12,768 nt of DNA from Gammaproteobacteria bacterium UBA2168 (GCA_002327525.1 DCWG01000046.1:1-12768); one strand, 5' to 3'; positions 1 to 6,968 are shown, counted from the first letter of the stretch. Notes: a model not told the origin generated them from the letters alone. Made by a program: numbers and translations.

Positions 1-714
1 TTCAGCAGCGTAGAGCGGTGCTACCAGACCTTCGCGATGCAGCGCTTCTCCCCGCTGCCCGTCGAAAAAGATGGCGTGTGAGATGTGATCCTCCCAGAAA
101 AGCGGCGCCCAGAGGAAAAAGAACCCACCGGGCTGTCCGGGTGCGCCTCCGGTCTCGGCTTCGCCCACGCCTCGCATGCCCCACGAGCGGTCCTTGGTGG
201 CCCGGCATTCGGCTGGATCGACCGCGATGTCGCCCTCCGGGGTGTGGATAGTGCCTTCCCAGACGCCAAACTGGTCGAAGCGGGTCGCATCCATTATTCG
301 CCGCGCTCCGTTCCAGAGTGTCTGCCGGCCTTCCTGAATTGCGGCGCTGCGTGCGGAGTAGGTCAGATCGCAGGCGATGGGGCTGTCGTTGTCGTCGAGC
401 ACCACACGCGTGCGGCGCATGGGCTCGATGATCTCGAGGCGCAACGGTCCCACGCTCATGTCGGTGCGCTCATCAGGCGCACGGCGTGACCCGAAGAAAC
501 AGTGCTGTAGTCCGCCTGCGCGAACCACACTGAACGCGGCATCCTGTACCTGCCGGTGTGGATACACAGCCATGCCCAGACCAAAGTAGTACGAACCGTC
601 GTTGGCGTAGCCGTTGTACCAGGTACGGTCGTAGACGTTCCGATCGCTGGTGGCGGGTTGCGCCAGCGGTTCCGGTGTTTGGTGAACGGGATAGTCGTCC
701 AGTTTGTTCAGCAT
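1..714 (-). CDS. Protein of unknown function, lipocalin/CrtC-like, partial (C-terminus beyond left edge)
   Basis: A continuous minus-strand frame runs from an ATG at 714-712 to the window edge, giving the first 238 residues with no stop. The start is supported by AGGGG five to six bases upstream. The protein begins MLNKLDDYPVHQ and has no signal peptide or membrane segment. It is rich in aromatic residues and beta-prone, with a motif KDRSWGMRG near residues 174-182 followed by a Trp/Phe-rich stretch (FFFLWAPLFW, 198-207). A D-R-x-W-G motif followed by aromatic strands recalls two-barrel lipocalin-like proteins (CrtC/AttH-like, and uncharacterised families found near steroid and terpenoid catabolism genes). 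I infer a soluble protein binding a hydrophobic ligand, or a hydratase-like enzyme, but no reaction can be assigned. That it is a real gene is nearly certain; the family is uncertain. Confidence 0.85.
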   Translation of the reverse strand, partial: MLNKLDDYPVHQTPEPLAQPATSDRNVYDRTWYNGYANDGSYYFGLGMAVYPHRQVQDAAFSVVRAGGLQHCFFGSRRAPDERTDMSVGPLRLEIIEPMRRTRVVLDDNDSPIACDLTYSARSAAIQEGRQTLWNGARRIMDATRFDQFGVWEGTIHTPEGDIAVDPAECRATKDRSWGMRGVGEAETGGAPGQPGGFFFLWAPLFWEDHISHAIFFDGQRGEALHREGLVAPLYAAE

Positions 715-1103
715 GGTTATCCCCTGGTTGTTCGGATTCGAGTCCCTTGCGAAGTGCATGGCAACCGGTACGACCCTAGTGGATGGCGAACCGGCGTTCA
801 ACTTCGGTCTGAATTATGCGTTGTAAGAGTGGACTCGGGACAAGTGTTACCGATGAAACGAGTGCTGAGGTACTGGCTGGACATGAGTTCGCTCGTTGAG
901 CGGGAAGGCGCTTGAACTCGTATTGCGTCATCGCCTTGGCTTGAAGATGGCGGACCGTTCGAGACCGAAAAAGTGATCGCCCGGTAATGTCGTCTATGGT
1001 AGAAAGTCAAGGCCTGCGCACGCTGACTGGCCGAATGTGCTGGTACCGGGTGATTCACTATTGGCGTTATCAGGATTGCGTTGGGCTTTTTTCTGGCGGA
1101 GCT
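715..1103. other. Mostly non-coding gap with no convincing intact gene
   Basis: Apart from the possible SDR tail at its left end, this stretch holds only short open frames with unconvincing composition. A long minus-strand frame crosses it (798-1436) but has no recognisable domain and is rich in Ser, Arg and Pro, as shadow frames in GC-rich DNA usually are. I see no tRNA, hairpin followed by a T-run, or repeat. A run of six T at 1087-1092 lacks a GC stem before it. Confidence 0.4.
722..826 (+). pseudogene. Possible C-terminal tail of a short-chain dehydrogenase/reductase
   Basis: In the plus frame ending with TAA at 824-826, the last residues read MATGTTLVDGEPAFNFGLNY followed by AL. This resembles the end of classical SDR enzymes, which finish with T-G-x-T-L-x-V-D-G-G and a short hydrophobic tail. 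One valine and the second glycine of that signature are absent. No Rossmann domain or YxxxK motif lies upstream, because the oppositely oriented gene starts at 714. If real, this is a scar left after most of an SDR gene was lost. The match is short and could be chance. Confidence 0.25.
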
Positions 1104-1274
1104 ATGAAGGACGAATTGGAAAAGAGAATCCTTGAGAAGGAGGTCTGGACCTTTAAAGAGTGTTTGGCATTGGCGGCTGATCTGAAGCTTAAAACACGCT
1201 TCGTTGTCGCTGCGGTGCTCGCAGCCGGGAAAGACTATATTGACGGTGATCACATGGAGAGGATCAACAAGTAG
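1104..1274 (+). CDS. Small hypothetical protein (56 aa), possible helix-turn-helix
   Basis: The frame ATG 1104 to TAG 1274 encodes 56 residues starting MKDELEKRILEKEVWTF. Composition looks genuinely coding: a charged amphipathic N-terminus (1-13), then two predicted helices around residues 15-27 and 31-45 separated by a short K-L-K turn, and a polar tail. The layout is compatible with a small helix-turn-helix or a small protein-binding domain, but I do not recognise the family. GGCGGAG precedes the ATG with only two bases between them, which is tight for a Shine-Dalgarno site. The same frame is open back to an ATG at 987, but that upstream part looks non-coding. It lies about 290 bases before the TetR gene on the same strand. 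Confidence 0.5.
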   Translation: MKDELEKRILEKEVWTFKECLALAADLKLKTRFVVAAVLAAGKDYIDGDHMERINK

Positions 1275-1276
1275 TG

Positions 1277-1562
1277 ATGATCGTCTTCCTAACCGATGCG
1301 GGCTGCTGAGAAGAGTTCGGGTGCCAGTTCGAGCAAGTGCTGGCGGTGGAAGATTCTTCAGAGGAACGGCTATTGCCCGAGACCTATGCCGAGCGGCTGG
1401 TGGCGTGGTGCCGCTTTCGGCAGGGTGGTATCGCAAGGATGCGACCCGGTCTCGATAGCGCGCAAAACATCGGGGAGTGTGTGATGCTGCCGTTACCCGA
1501 TTCGTCGCGTTCGGATTCTGCGGGTGGATGCGGATACGAGGTGGTTTCGCTAAGCTGCACTT
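1277..1562 (+). other. Region between small ORF and TetR; open frame with an early TGA
   Basis: Directly after the small ORF an ATG at 1277 opens a frame (MIVFLTDAGC) that is stopped by TGA at 1307-1309. The same frame then stays open and reads with protein-like, Glu/Leu-rich composition (for example LLPETYAERLVAWCRFR) until about 1480. It continues open into the frame of the TetR C-terminal part, which is why a long composite frame 1337-2182 exists. I do not recognise the product. It could be a decayed gene or chance openness in GC-rich DNA. No clear promoter or operator for TetR could be defined here. Confidence 0.3.
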
Positions 1563-2182
1563 ATGAATCAGCCAGTCAAAAAGCGTCGCTCTCAGAGCGA
1601 ACGCAAGGCCGAATCCGAACGCAGTCTGATTGCAGCTGCCAGACGGTTATTCGCCAAGCAAGGATACATGCGTACAACCTCGAAACAGGTTGGCGAAGCC
1701 GCGGGTTATACGGGACCGCTGGTAAGTGCCGCTTCGGGTCCAAAGAGGCGCTGCTGAGGGCAGTAGTGGGTCATCTCGCGACGAGCTTCCTCGAAGAACA
1801 GCAGACGCCGGTGGCGGAACAAAGCAGTGCCGCGAGGGCTATTGAGAACTATGTCGAGCTGTACCTGAACGGTGTGGCGAAACGCGAGAGCCACATGCGT
1901 GCGTTGTATGCAATCATGGGTGAATCGGTTAGTTCGGTGCCCGAAATCCGAAGTGATGTGGCGAGGCTCACCCGGGGCATGCGGCGCAATATGGCAGAGT
2001 GGGTGAGGCGCGGCATGGGGTCGGGCGAATTTCGTGCAGATGTCGATCCGGATGCCGCGGCCACCATGATCATAGGTCTGTTGCGCGGTGTCACATTTCA
2101 GGCGTTGATCGATCCGAGGGATGTGAAGGTGAAGGAACTCATCCCCCTGGTGCAACGCCAGATCATTCTGAGCCTGACCTGA
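1563..2182 (+). pseudogene. TetR/AcrR-family transcriptional regulator, frameshifted
   Basis: The N-terminal DNA-binding part lies in the frame starting at ATG 1563 (MNQPVKKRRSQSERKAESER), with a TetR helix-turn-helix through AAARRLFAKQGYMRTTSKQV and GEAAGYT. That frame ends at TGA 1755-1757. The expected continuation (FGSKEALLRAVV, the end of the HTH) is in the frame two bases on and runs to TGA 2180-2182, with a ligand-binding domain of about 150 residues. Restoring one base near 1722-1726 would give a protein of about 206 residues, normal for TetR. The spacing from the A-G-Y of the turn to F-G-S-K then matches the family. No Shine-Dalgarno site precedes the ATG. It is either a recent pseudogene or a single-base sequencing error. 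If functional, it would most likely repress the acyl-CoA dehydrogenase gene about 107 bases downstream. Confidence 0.85.
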
Positions 2183-2277
2183 CCCGGTACTCCCTGCTAT
2201 CGGGAAGCCGTGCGCGTCGAAGTGATTGTCATCGGTGTTGTGGGCCGCATGTGGCAGTGCAGAAACCGCTTGTCATG

Positions 2278-2282
2278 AGGAG
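2278..2282 (+). promoter_or_regulatory. Ribosome binding site selecting a GTG start
   Basis: AGGAG lies six bases before GTG 2289-2291. The next in-frame ATG at 2304 is 21 bases away from it, too far, so the GTG is the preferred start of the acyl-CoA dehydrogenase. An upstream in-frame ATG at 2226 lacks such a site. Confidence 0.75.
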
Positions 2283-2288
2283 AGAACC

Positions 2289-3494
2289 GTGACTGATGCG
2301 TATATGACCCAAGAGCGACGAATGATGCAGGAGTCAGCGCGGGACTTCGTCACCAGAGAAGTGCTTCCCGTCGCCAACGAACTGGATCCCATTCAAGGTG
2401 ATATGCCCATGGAGCTTCGAAAGAAGATGGGCGAGATGGGCTACTTTGGCATCAGGATACCCCAGGAGCACGGTGGTCTTGGGCTTGGAGTATTCGAGTA
2501 CTCATTGATCGCGGAAGAGCTGTCGAGGGGGTGGATGAGTTGCGCCAGCATCATCGCGCGCTCCGGTAGCTTGATGCACATGGTGGGTTGGCCCATGGAG
2601 AAGCGTATCGAACTCACTCAAAGAGCCGCCATGGGAGAGTATCTGCACGCCGGTGCTCTCTCTGAGCCGGAGGCAGGCTCGGATCTCTACGGCGGTATCA
2701 AGACCCGTGCGGTGCTTGAAGGCGATGAGTGGGTCATCACGGGGAACAAGTATTGGTGCACGTTTGCCGATGGGGCGGATGTCATCAATGTTCTGTGTCG
2801 TGTAGAGGGTGTGCCGGGGAGGGGAATCCGCAGCATCATGGTCGAGAAGCCTAGGGGTGAATTGCCGAAGAACTGCTCCGGCAGTCCTATTCCGAAAATC
2901 GGCTACTTCGGCTGGAAGACGTGGGAGCTCAGGTTCGAGAGCGTGCGCGTACCAAAGGAGAACATCGTGGGGCCGGTGCCTGGGATGCGAAACCATTCAC
3001 AAGAATCCGAAGATGCGCCACGCCGCCGTACTCTGGCCGGTCTGTCCGTACCCCGGGTGCACACAGCTGCGCGCGCAATAGGGCTCGCGCGCGGTGCGCT
3101 CGAGGATGCAATCGAATACTCCCAGGAAAGGGTGCAGTTCGGTCGGCCCATCTCGGAGTTTCAGGAAACGCGCTTCAAGCTCGCGCGCATGGCATCGGAA
3201 ATCGAAGCGGCAAGACAACTCATGCACCACGTTGCGAACGAGATCGACGAGAGCCGTGGCTCTGACAAGGATGCATCCATGGTGAAGTGGTTTGCCACAG
3301 AGATGGCCGAGCGCGTCACCTCGGATGCGCTGCAAATTTTCGGTGGCGCGGGGTATACCAAACTCCACCCCATCGAACGCTACTGGCGGGATGCAAGGCT
3401 CACGAAAATATTCGAGGGTACTTCCGAGATCCAGCTTCGCATCATCTCCGATCAACTGCTCGGCAAGCCGACGGACCGCGATCGGCTGCAGTGA
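2289..3494 (+). CDS. Acyl-CoA dehydrogenase (single-gene type, EGT catalytic base)
   Basis: This 401-residue cytoplasmic flavoenzyme oxidises an acyl-CoA at C2-C3 to the trans-2-enoyl-CoA, passing electrons from FAD to electron transfer flavoprotein. Family landmarks in order: N-terminal helical domain (1-115), the FAD/substrate loop LSEPEAGSD (124-132), WVITGNKYWCT (148-158), VQFGRPISEFQ (282-292) and GGAGYTKLHPIERYWRD (352-368). The C-terminal FEGTSEIQ (375-382) has Glu376 at the classical catalytic-base position of MCAD/SCAD-type enzymes. Length is normal. GTG start, with a strong AGGAG. One oddity: residues 231-247, where a short G-x-G-F loop normally sits, are about eight residues longer than usual and read R-N-H-S-Q-E-S-E-D-A-P-R-R-R. 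It follows TetR on the same strand and converges with the next operon. Substrate unknown. Confidence 0.95.
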   Translation: MTDAYMTQERRMMQESARDFVTREVLPVANELDPIQGDMPMELRKKMGEMGYFGIRIPQEHGGLGLGVFEYSLIAEELSRGWMSCASIIARSGSLMHMVGWPMEKRIELTQRAAMGEYLHAGALSEPEAGSDLYGGIKTRAVLEGDEWVITGNKYWCTFADGADVINVLCRVEGVPGRGIRSIMVEKPRGELPKNCSGSPIPKIGYFGWKTWELRFESVRVPKENIVGPVPGMRNHSQESEDAPRRRTLAGLSVPRVHTAARAIGLARGALEDAIEYSQERVQFGRPISEFQETRFKLARMASEIEAARQLMHHVANEIDESRGSDKDASMVKWFATEMAERVTSDALQIFGGAGYTKLHPIERYWRDARLTKIFEGTSEIQLRIISDQLLGKPTDRDRLQ

Positions 3495-3505
3495 CTGCGG
3501 AACAG

Positions 3506-3558
3506 TAAAGGGGACGGGTTCAGTTTTGAACGGTAAGAAGTGTACCTGTCCCCATTTA
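3506..3558. repeat. REP-like imperfect palindrome between convergent genes
   Basis: The outer arms TAAAGGGGACGGG (3506-3518) and CCTGTCCCCATTTA (3545-3558) are inverted repeats with one bulge and one mismatch. Inside, GTTC (3519-3522) and GAAC (3528-3531) form a second short stem with a 5-base T-rich loop. An arm with GGGGACAGG and the internal AAGTGTACC recall REP elements mobilised by REP-associated tyrosine transposases (RAYT, IS200-like) in gammaproteobacteria. No transposase is present here. It lies 11 bases after the stop of one acyl-CoA dehydrogenase and 14 bases before the stop of the convergent one, so it may also act as a bidirectional terminator. The RAYT link is from memory of the sequence pattern. 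Confidence 0.65.
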
Positions 3559-3572
3559 GGCGCAGGGCGTCT

Positions 3573-4826
3573 TCACTCGTTGCGCTTGATGTCCCTGAAT
3601 GGGCCGGTATCCGCGCGCATTTCCTTCGGCATGGTGAGTACGCGCTCCGATATGATGTTGCGCTGAATCTCGTCCGTGCCGCCCGCGATCGAGATCGCGG
3701 GTACCGAAATCAGCACTTCCGCGACCAATCCGTTCTCGGCTGAATCAGGTCCGCTGCGCATGGCGTCGGCGCTGGAGATCAGGGTGTGTACGTGCGCGGC
3801 CTGTCTCGCTATGACGCTGGCCGCCAGCTTGCCGATGGAACCTGCAGGTACGAGTTCGTTGGATCCGGACTTTCGCTTGGCCTCCGCCGCCGCGGAGGCG
3901 AGCGATGCACCTTTCTGCATGCAGATGAGCCTGGCGATCTCCTGACGCGTTGCAGGATCCTGAATGGCGCCCGTCTCGCGCGCGCGGGGTAGAACCAGAT
4001 CCACACGGCCCTGACGCTGCGGATACCAGGTATAGGGTTCGTTGGCGATGGTGAGTTCCTTTTCGTACTCCTGGTACACGCGTCCCCGCCAGTCACCCTG
4101 TACCCCGCCGAAGGACCGGCCAACACCTCCAAGACGGCGCTCGTAAGACAGTGTGGTCTTCGCCACGGCCCAGCCATTGCCCTCACCGCCGACGAGATCT
4201 TCCGCTGCGACCACGGCGTCGGTCATGAACACTTCGTTGAAGGATGCGTGCCCATTCATCTGCTTCAGGGGCCGCACCTCCACGCCCGGCTGATGCATGT
4301 GGATGAGGAAAAAGCTGATGCCCTGGTGTTTGGGCACGTCCCAGTCGGTTCTCGCGACCAGAATGCCATAGTCGGCATGATGGGCGCTGGTGTTCCAGAC
4401 TTTCTGGCCGTTGATGATCCACCTGCCGTCGACGAGTTGGGCTTTCGTCGACAGGCCGGCAAGGTCAGAACCGCTGCCCGGCTCGCTGAACAGCTGACAC
4501 CAGGAGTGCTCACCCGTGAGTATCGGCCGTAGATACCGGCTCTTCTGGTCGTCGTTGCCCATGGCGAGAATCGTCTCCGCGGCGAGACGCCGCGGTCCGG
4601 TCTGAGCAACGGGTACGACGCCGCGTTCGTTGAAGATGCGGGCCACGACCGCCGATTGTTCCAAAGTGAAATCACGTCCAAAAAACTGCGACGGCCAGTG
4701 CGGTGTGGCCCAGCCGCCGTCGACGAGTATCCTTCTCCAGTCCTCGAGTGAGAGGTTCGGGTCCCAGTTCTCATCCAGCCAGGCGTTGACCTCCCCTGTA
4801 ATGTCATCGAGGCTCATCTCATTCAT
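3573..4826 (-). CDS. Acyl-CoA dehydrogenase, catalytic subunit of a probable alpha2beta2 pair
   Basis: This 417-residue protein starts at ATG 4826-4824, which overlaps the upstream stop as ATGA and has GGAGG seven bases before it; the frame is open further upstream but those residues belong to the preceding gene. Landmarks: GGWATPHWPSQFFG (37-50), LFSEPGSGSDLAG (112-124), WIINGQKVWNT (136-146), ending GGTDEIQRNIISERV (382-396). The usual Glu of the E-G-T motif is Gly here. Glu229 in SYERRLGG (227-234) lies at the helix-G position used as base by isovaleryl-CoA dehydrogenase and by the catalytic subunits of steroid-type ACADs, so it is the likely catalytic base. It probably forms a heterotetramer with the product of 4823-5920 and dehydrogenates a bulky acyl-CoA, such as a steroid side chain. 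Substrate is inferred. Confidence 0.93.
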   Translation of the reverse strand: MNEMSLDDITGEVNAWLDENWDPNLSLEDWRRILVDGGWATPHWPSQFFGRDFTLEQSAVVARIFNERGVVPVAQTGPRRLAAETILAMGNDDQKSRYLRPILTGEHSWCQLFSEPGSGSDLAGLSTKAQLVDGRWIINGQKVWNTSAHHADYGILVARTDWDVPKHQGISFFLIHMHQPGVEVRPLKQMNGHASFNEVFMTDAVVAAEDLVGGEGNGWAVAKTTLSYERRLGGVGRSFGGVQGDWRGRVYQEYEKELTIANEPYTWYPQRQGRVDLVLPRARETGAIQDPATRQEIARLICMQKGASLASAAAEAKRKSGSNELVPAGSIGKLAASVIARQAAHVHTLISSADAMRSGPDSAENGLVAEVLISVPAISIAGGTDEIQRNIISERVLTMPKEMRADTGPFRDIKRNE

Positions 4827-5920
4827 GCCGTTTCCTCCATTAGCGACATCATGCGCTCCCGGTGCATCGCGGGTGTGCCCAGAAAGACCTCCGAACTCTT
4901 CGCGCGCTTGTACCACAGATGTGTATCCTCCTCCCAGGTAAAGCCGATACCGCCGCGCATCTGTATCGCCTCCTTTGCGGCTTTCATGTATGTGTCGGCC
5001 GCCATCGCCTTGGCCATGCTCGCCACGTACGGCTCTCCATCGCCAGCAGCCAGGCAGAATGCCGCGTGGTGGGTGACTGCCTTGGCGAACTCGACTTCCA
5101 TCAGGAGATCCGCACAGCGGTGCTTTAAGCTCTGGAAGGAGCCGATGGGGCGCCCGAACTGGTAGCGTACCTTGGTGTAGTCGACGGTGGATTCGAGCAG
5201 GTGCTGTGCGCCGCCGATCATCTCGTGCGCGAGTGCTACGCAGAGGTAGTCCCAGATCTGCTCCAGTGTGTTACGACTGATGTCACCGATTTTCCGGACA
5301 TCTGCGTTCGCGAAGGAGACACTTGCGAGCTTGCGGGTAGAATCCAGCGCTTCCACCGCGGCGATCTGCACTCCGGTAGCATCGGTTGCGAGGCAGTAGA
5401 GCCCGAGGCCGGATGCTTCTCCCGCGATCACGATCAGCGTACTCGCGTTTTGCGCATCCACCACCAGAGGGGCATTGCCGGACAGCCTACCCTCGCGAGC
5501 CGTGAGCGATTCACCAACGAGCGCCGGTGAGTTCAGGTTGTCGAGCACGAGTGTTGCGATGGTGCTGCCGGTGGCGATCTCCGGCAGCAGGCTCGCCTTG
5601 GCCTCTTCCGAGGCTGAGGCCAGCAGGGCGTAGCCCGCCATGACGCAGGAGGCGAAGAACGGGCCGCAGTAGATGTATCGTCCCATCTCCTCGGCAATGA
5701 TCCCGAGTTCCACGGGGCCAAAGCCGAAGCCACCGTAGGCTTCCGGAAAATGCGTGGCGCTGAGACCGACCTCCGAGCAAAGCTGCTGCCAGACCTGGCT
5801 GTCGAAGCCTTCTTCTGATTCCATGAGCTCACGCACCATCGCGGGCTGGGATTTGTCCGAAAGGAAACGGGATACGACCTCGCGAAAGGCTTCCTGATCC
5901 TCGGTGTACTCGGTCTGCAT
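4823..5920 (-). CDS. Acyl-CoA dehydrogenase-like subunit lacking the catalytic glutamate
   Basis: This 365-residue protein starts at ATG 5920-5918 (MQTEYTEDQEAF), with CAGGAAAG eight bases upstream; in-frame ATGs further up lack this signal. ACAD landmarks: PEAYGGFGFGPVELG (59-73), YQFGRPIGSFQSLKHRCAD (253-271) and MRGGIGFTWEEDTHLWYKRA (321-340). Its end, FLGTPAMHRERM (346-357), has Leu where classical ACADs have the catalytic Glu, and no Y-E-R substitute is seen. This pattern, with the G-G-I-G-F-T-W-E motif, is typical of the smaller subunit in alpha2beta2 acyl-CoA dehydrogenases of cholesterol side-chain degradation (FadE26-FadE27 and FadE28-FadE29 type). It is first in a two-gene operon with the catalytic partner, joined by an ATGA overlap, which fits stoichiometric coupled translation. 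The complex is inferred. Confidence 0.92.
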   Translation of the reverse strand: MQTEYTEDQEAFREVVSRFLSDKSQPAMVRELMESEEGFDSQVWQQLCSEVGLSATHFPEAYGGFGFGPVELGIIAEEMGRYIYCGPFFASCVMAGYALLASASEEAKASLLPEIATGSTIATLVLDNLNSPALVGESLTAREGRLSGNAPLVVDAQNASTLIVIAGEASGLGLYCLATDATGVQIAAVEALDSTRKLASVSFANADVRKIGDISRNTLEQIWDYLCVALAHEMIGGAQHLLESTVDYTKVRYQFGRPIGSFQSLKHRCADLLMEVEFAKAVTHHAAFCLAAGDGEPYVASMAKAMAADTYMKAAKEAIQMRGGIGFTWEEDTHLWYKRAKSSEVFLGTPAMHRERMMSLMEETA

Positions 5921-5965
5921 GTCTGCTTTCCTGTGGAGTTGCCAGCCGTTGTCGAGGTGCCTGAG

Positions 5966-5992
5966 ATTATCAGAACTGCCCACGGTGATGAA
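5966..5992 (-). promoter_or_regulatory. Weak candidate promoter for the two-gene ACAD operon
   Basis: On the minus strand, GATAAT (5971-5966) matches a sigma-70 -10 box in five of six positions, with TTCATC (5992-5987) upstream at a short spacing of 15 bases. It lies about 45 bases before the ATG at 5920. The -35 match is poor, so this is only a candidate. Confidence 0.22.
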
Positions 5993-6009
5993 CGTCTGCC
6001 TCGGCCCTG

Positions 6010-6879
6010 ATGGCGCTGCCGCCGCATCCGCGCCATCATGAGCCTGTCGGGAGCAAACAGGTGGGTGGAGCCGACTACGGTGCCCCGTTCGCCGCGCTCA
6101 ACCGCAACAAACGCAGTGTGTGTCTCGATCTCAACTATCTCGCGCTGTCGGGTATCCTGAACTACGGGGGAGAACCGTCCGGGAAGCCGTACCCGCCGCC
6201 GACCGTGATGGGTGATGTAGGCGGGGGTGGTCTCGTGTTGGCGCTCGGTATCGTGGCTGCGGTGTTACGGGCGCGCGAGAACGGCGAAGGCCAGGTCATC
6301 GACTCGGCGATCGTCGATGGTGCTGCGTACATGGGCATGCTGCTTGCGAGTAAGAGTGCGGGGGGTGGCGGGCGTGTAGCGAATGGCGGCGCCCCCTGGT
6401 CCAACAGCTATCGGTGTGCCGACGGTCGGTACATCACAGTGCAGTCGCTCGAACCGCGCTTCTATGGGCTGCTGATGGAACTGTGTGGGTTCGCGGGCGA
6501 TCCGGACTTCGAGGGGCAGAACGATCATGATAGCTGGCCCGACGCGCACGCGAAGATGGAGCGGCTCTTCCTAACACGCAGCCGGGATGAATGGTGTGCG
6601 GTGCTCGAGGGTACCGATGCCTGTTTTGCGCCGGTGCTGACCCCGGAGGAGGCACACCGGCATCCTCATGGGGAGGCACGTGGCCTGTACCTGGAAGACG
6701 AGGGCAGGCTGCAGCCCGCGCCCGCGCCCAGATTCGACAGGACGCCATCCGAAGTGGGTGAGATACCTGTTACAGGGCAGCACACGGTCGAGATTCTGCG
6801 ACGTGCCGGTCTCGGTGCTTCCCAAGTAAATGCCTTGAAGGCATCCGGTGCTCTCGTCTCCCTGAGCCCGGCGAATTGA
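6010..6879 (+). pseudogene. Alpha-methylacyl-CoA racemase-like (CaiB/BaiF) gene with N-terminal and internal deletions
   Basis: The frame encodes 289 residues where the family has about 360-400. Recognisable homology starts near 6040 (E-P-V-G, then FAALNRNKRSVCLDL). The first ~44 residues (L-x-G-x-R-V-L-D through G-A-D-V-I-K-V) are replaced by a Pro/His-rich stretch. Directly after C-L-D-L comes NYLALSGILNYGG, so about 70 residues present in the intact relative at 8196-9419 are missing in frame. The lost part includes the racemase G-H-D-I segment carrying the catalytic His (His126 in Mycobacterium tuberculosis MCR). The catalytic Asp region remains as MGDVGGGG, as does the C-terminal half (GEGQVIDSAIVDGAAYM). 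There is no Shine-Dalgarno site at ATG 6010. The parent enzyme would have epimerised 2-methylacyl-CoA thioesters before beta-oxidation; this copy is very unlikely to be active. Confidence 0.85.
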
Positions 6880-6936
6880 TGGAAGTGCCTGCCGGGCTGC
6901 CGCCCTGAGCGCGATAACGTTTGTCCGTAGTGTCTA

Positions 6937-6968
6937 ACAATTCGCTTGCTTGTCGCAGTATGAATTGT
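6937..6968. repeat. Inverted repeat between convergent genes
   Basis: ACAATTC (6937-6943) and GAATTGT (6962-6968) form a perfect 7-bp inverted repeat around an 18-base loop, in the 129-base gap between the end of the racemase remnant and the end of the hydrolase gene. There is no T-run on either side, so it is not a classical terminator. Its role is unknown. Confidence 0.35.

Noticed and set aside
1304..1312. TGA at 1307 as a selenocysteine codon
   Set aside because: No SECIS-like hairpin is evident after it, and the surrounding frame is not a known selenoprotein.
798..1436. Minus-strand open frame of 212 residues
   Set aside because: It has no domain, is Ser/Arg/Pro-rich, and overlaps the more plausible small plus-strand ORF.
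1337..2182. Single 281-residue plus-strand protein
   Set aside because: Only its C-terminal ~150 residues are TetR-like. The proper TetR N-terminus is in another frame starting at 1563, so this is a frameshift, not a fusion.
4265..4807. Minus-strand open frame of 180 residues in another phase
   Set aside because: It is a shadow of the catalytic ACAD subunit, in which the family motifs read correctly in the chosen frame.
6933..6943. Integron attC-like sequence (GTCTAAC followed by AATTC)
   Set aside because: It fits the R-Y-Y-Y-A-A-C half-site, but no matching G-T-T-R-R-R-Y partner is present at the other end, and no cassette or integrase is seen.
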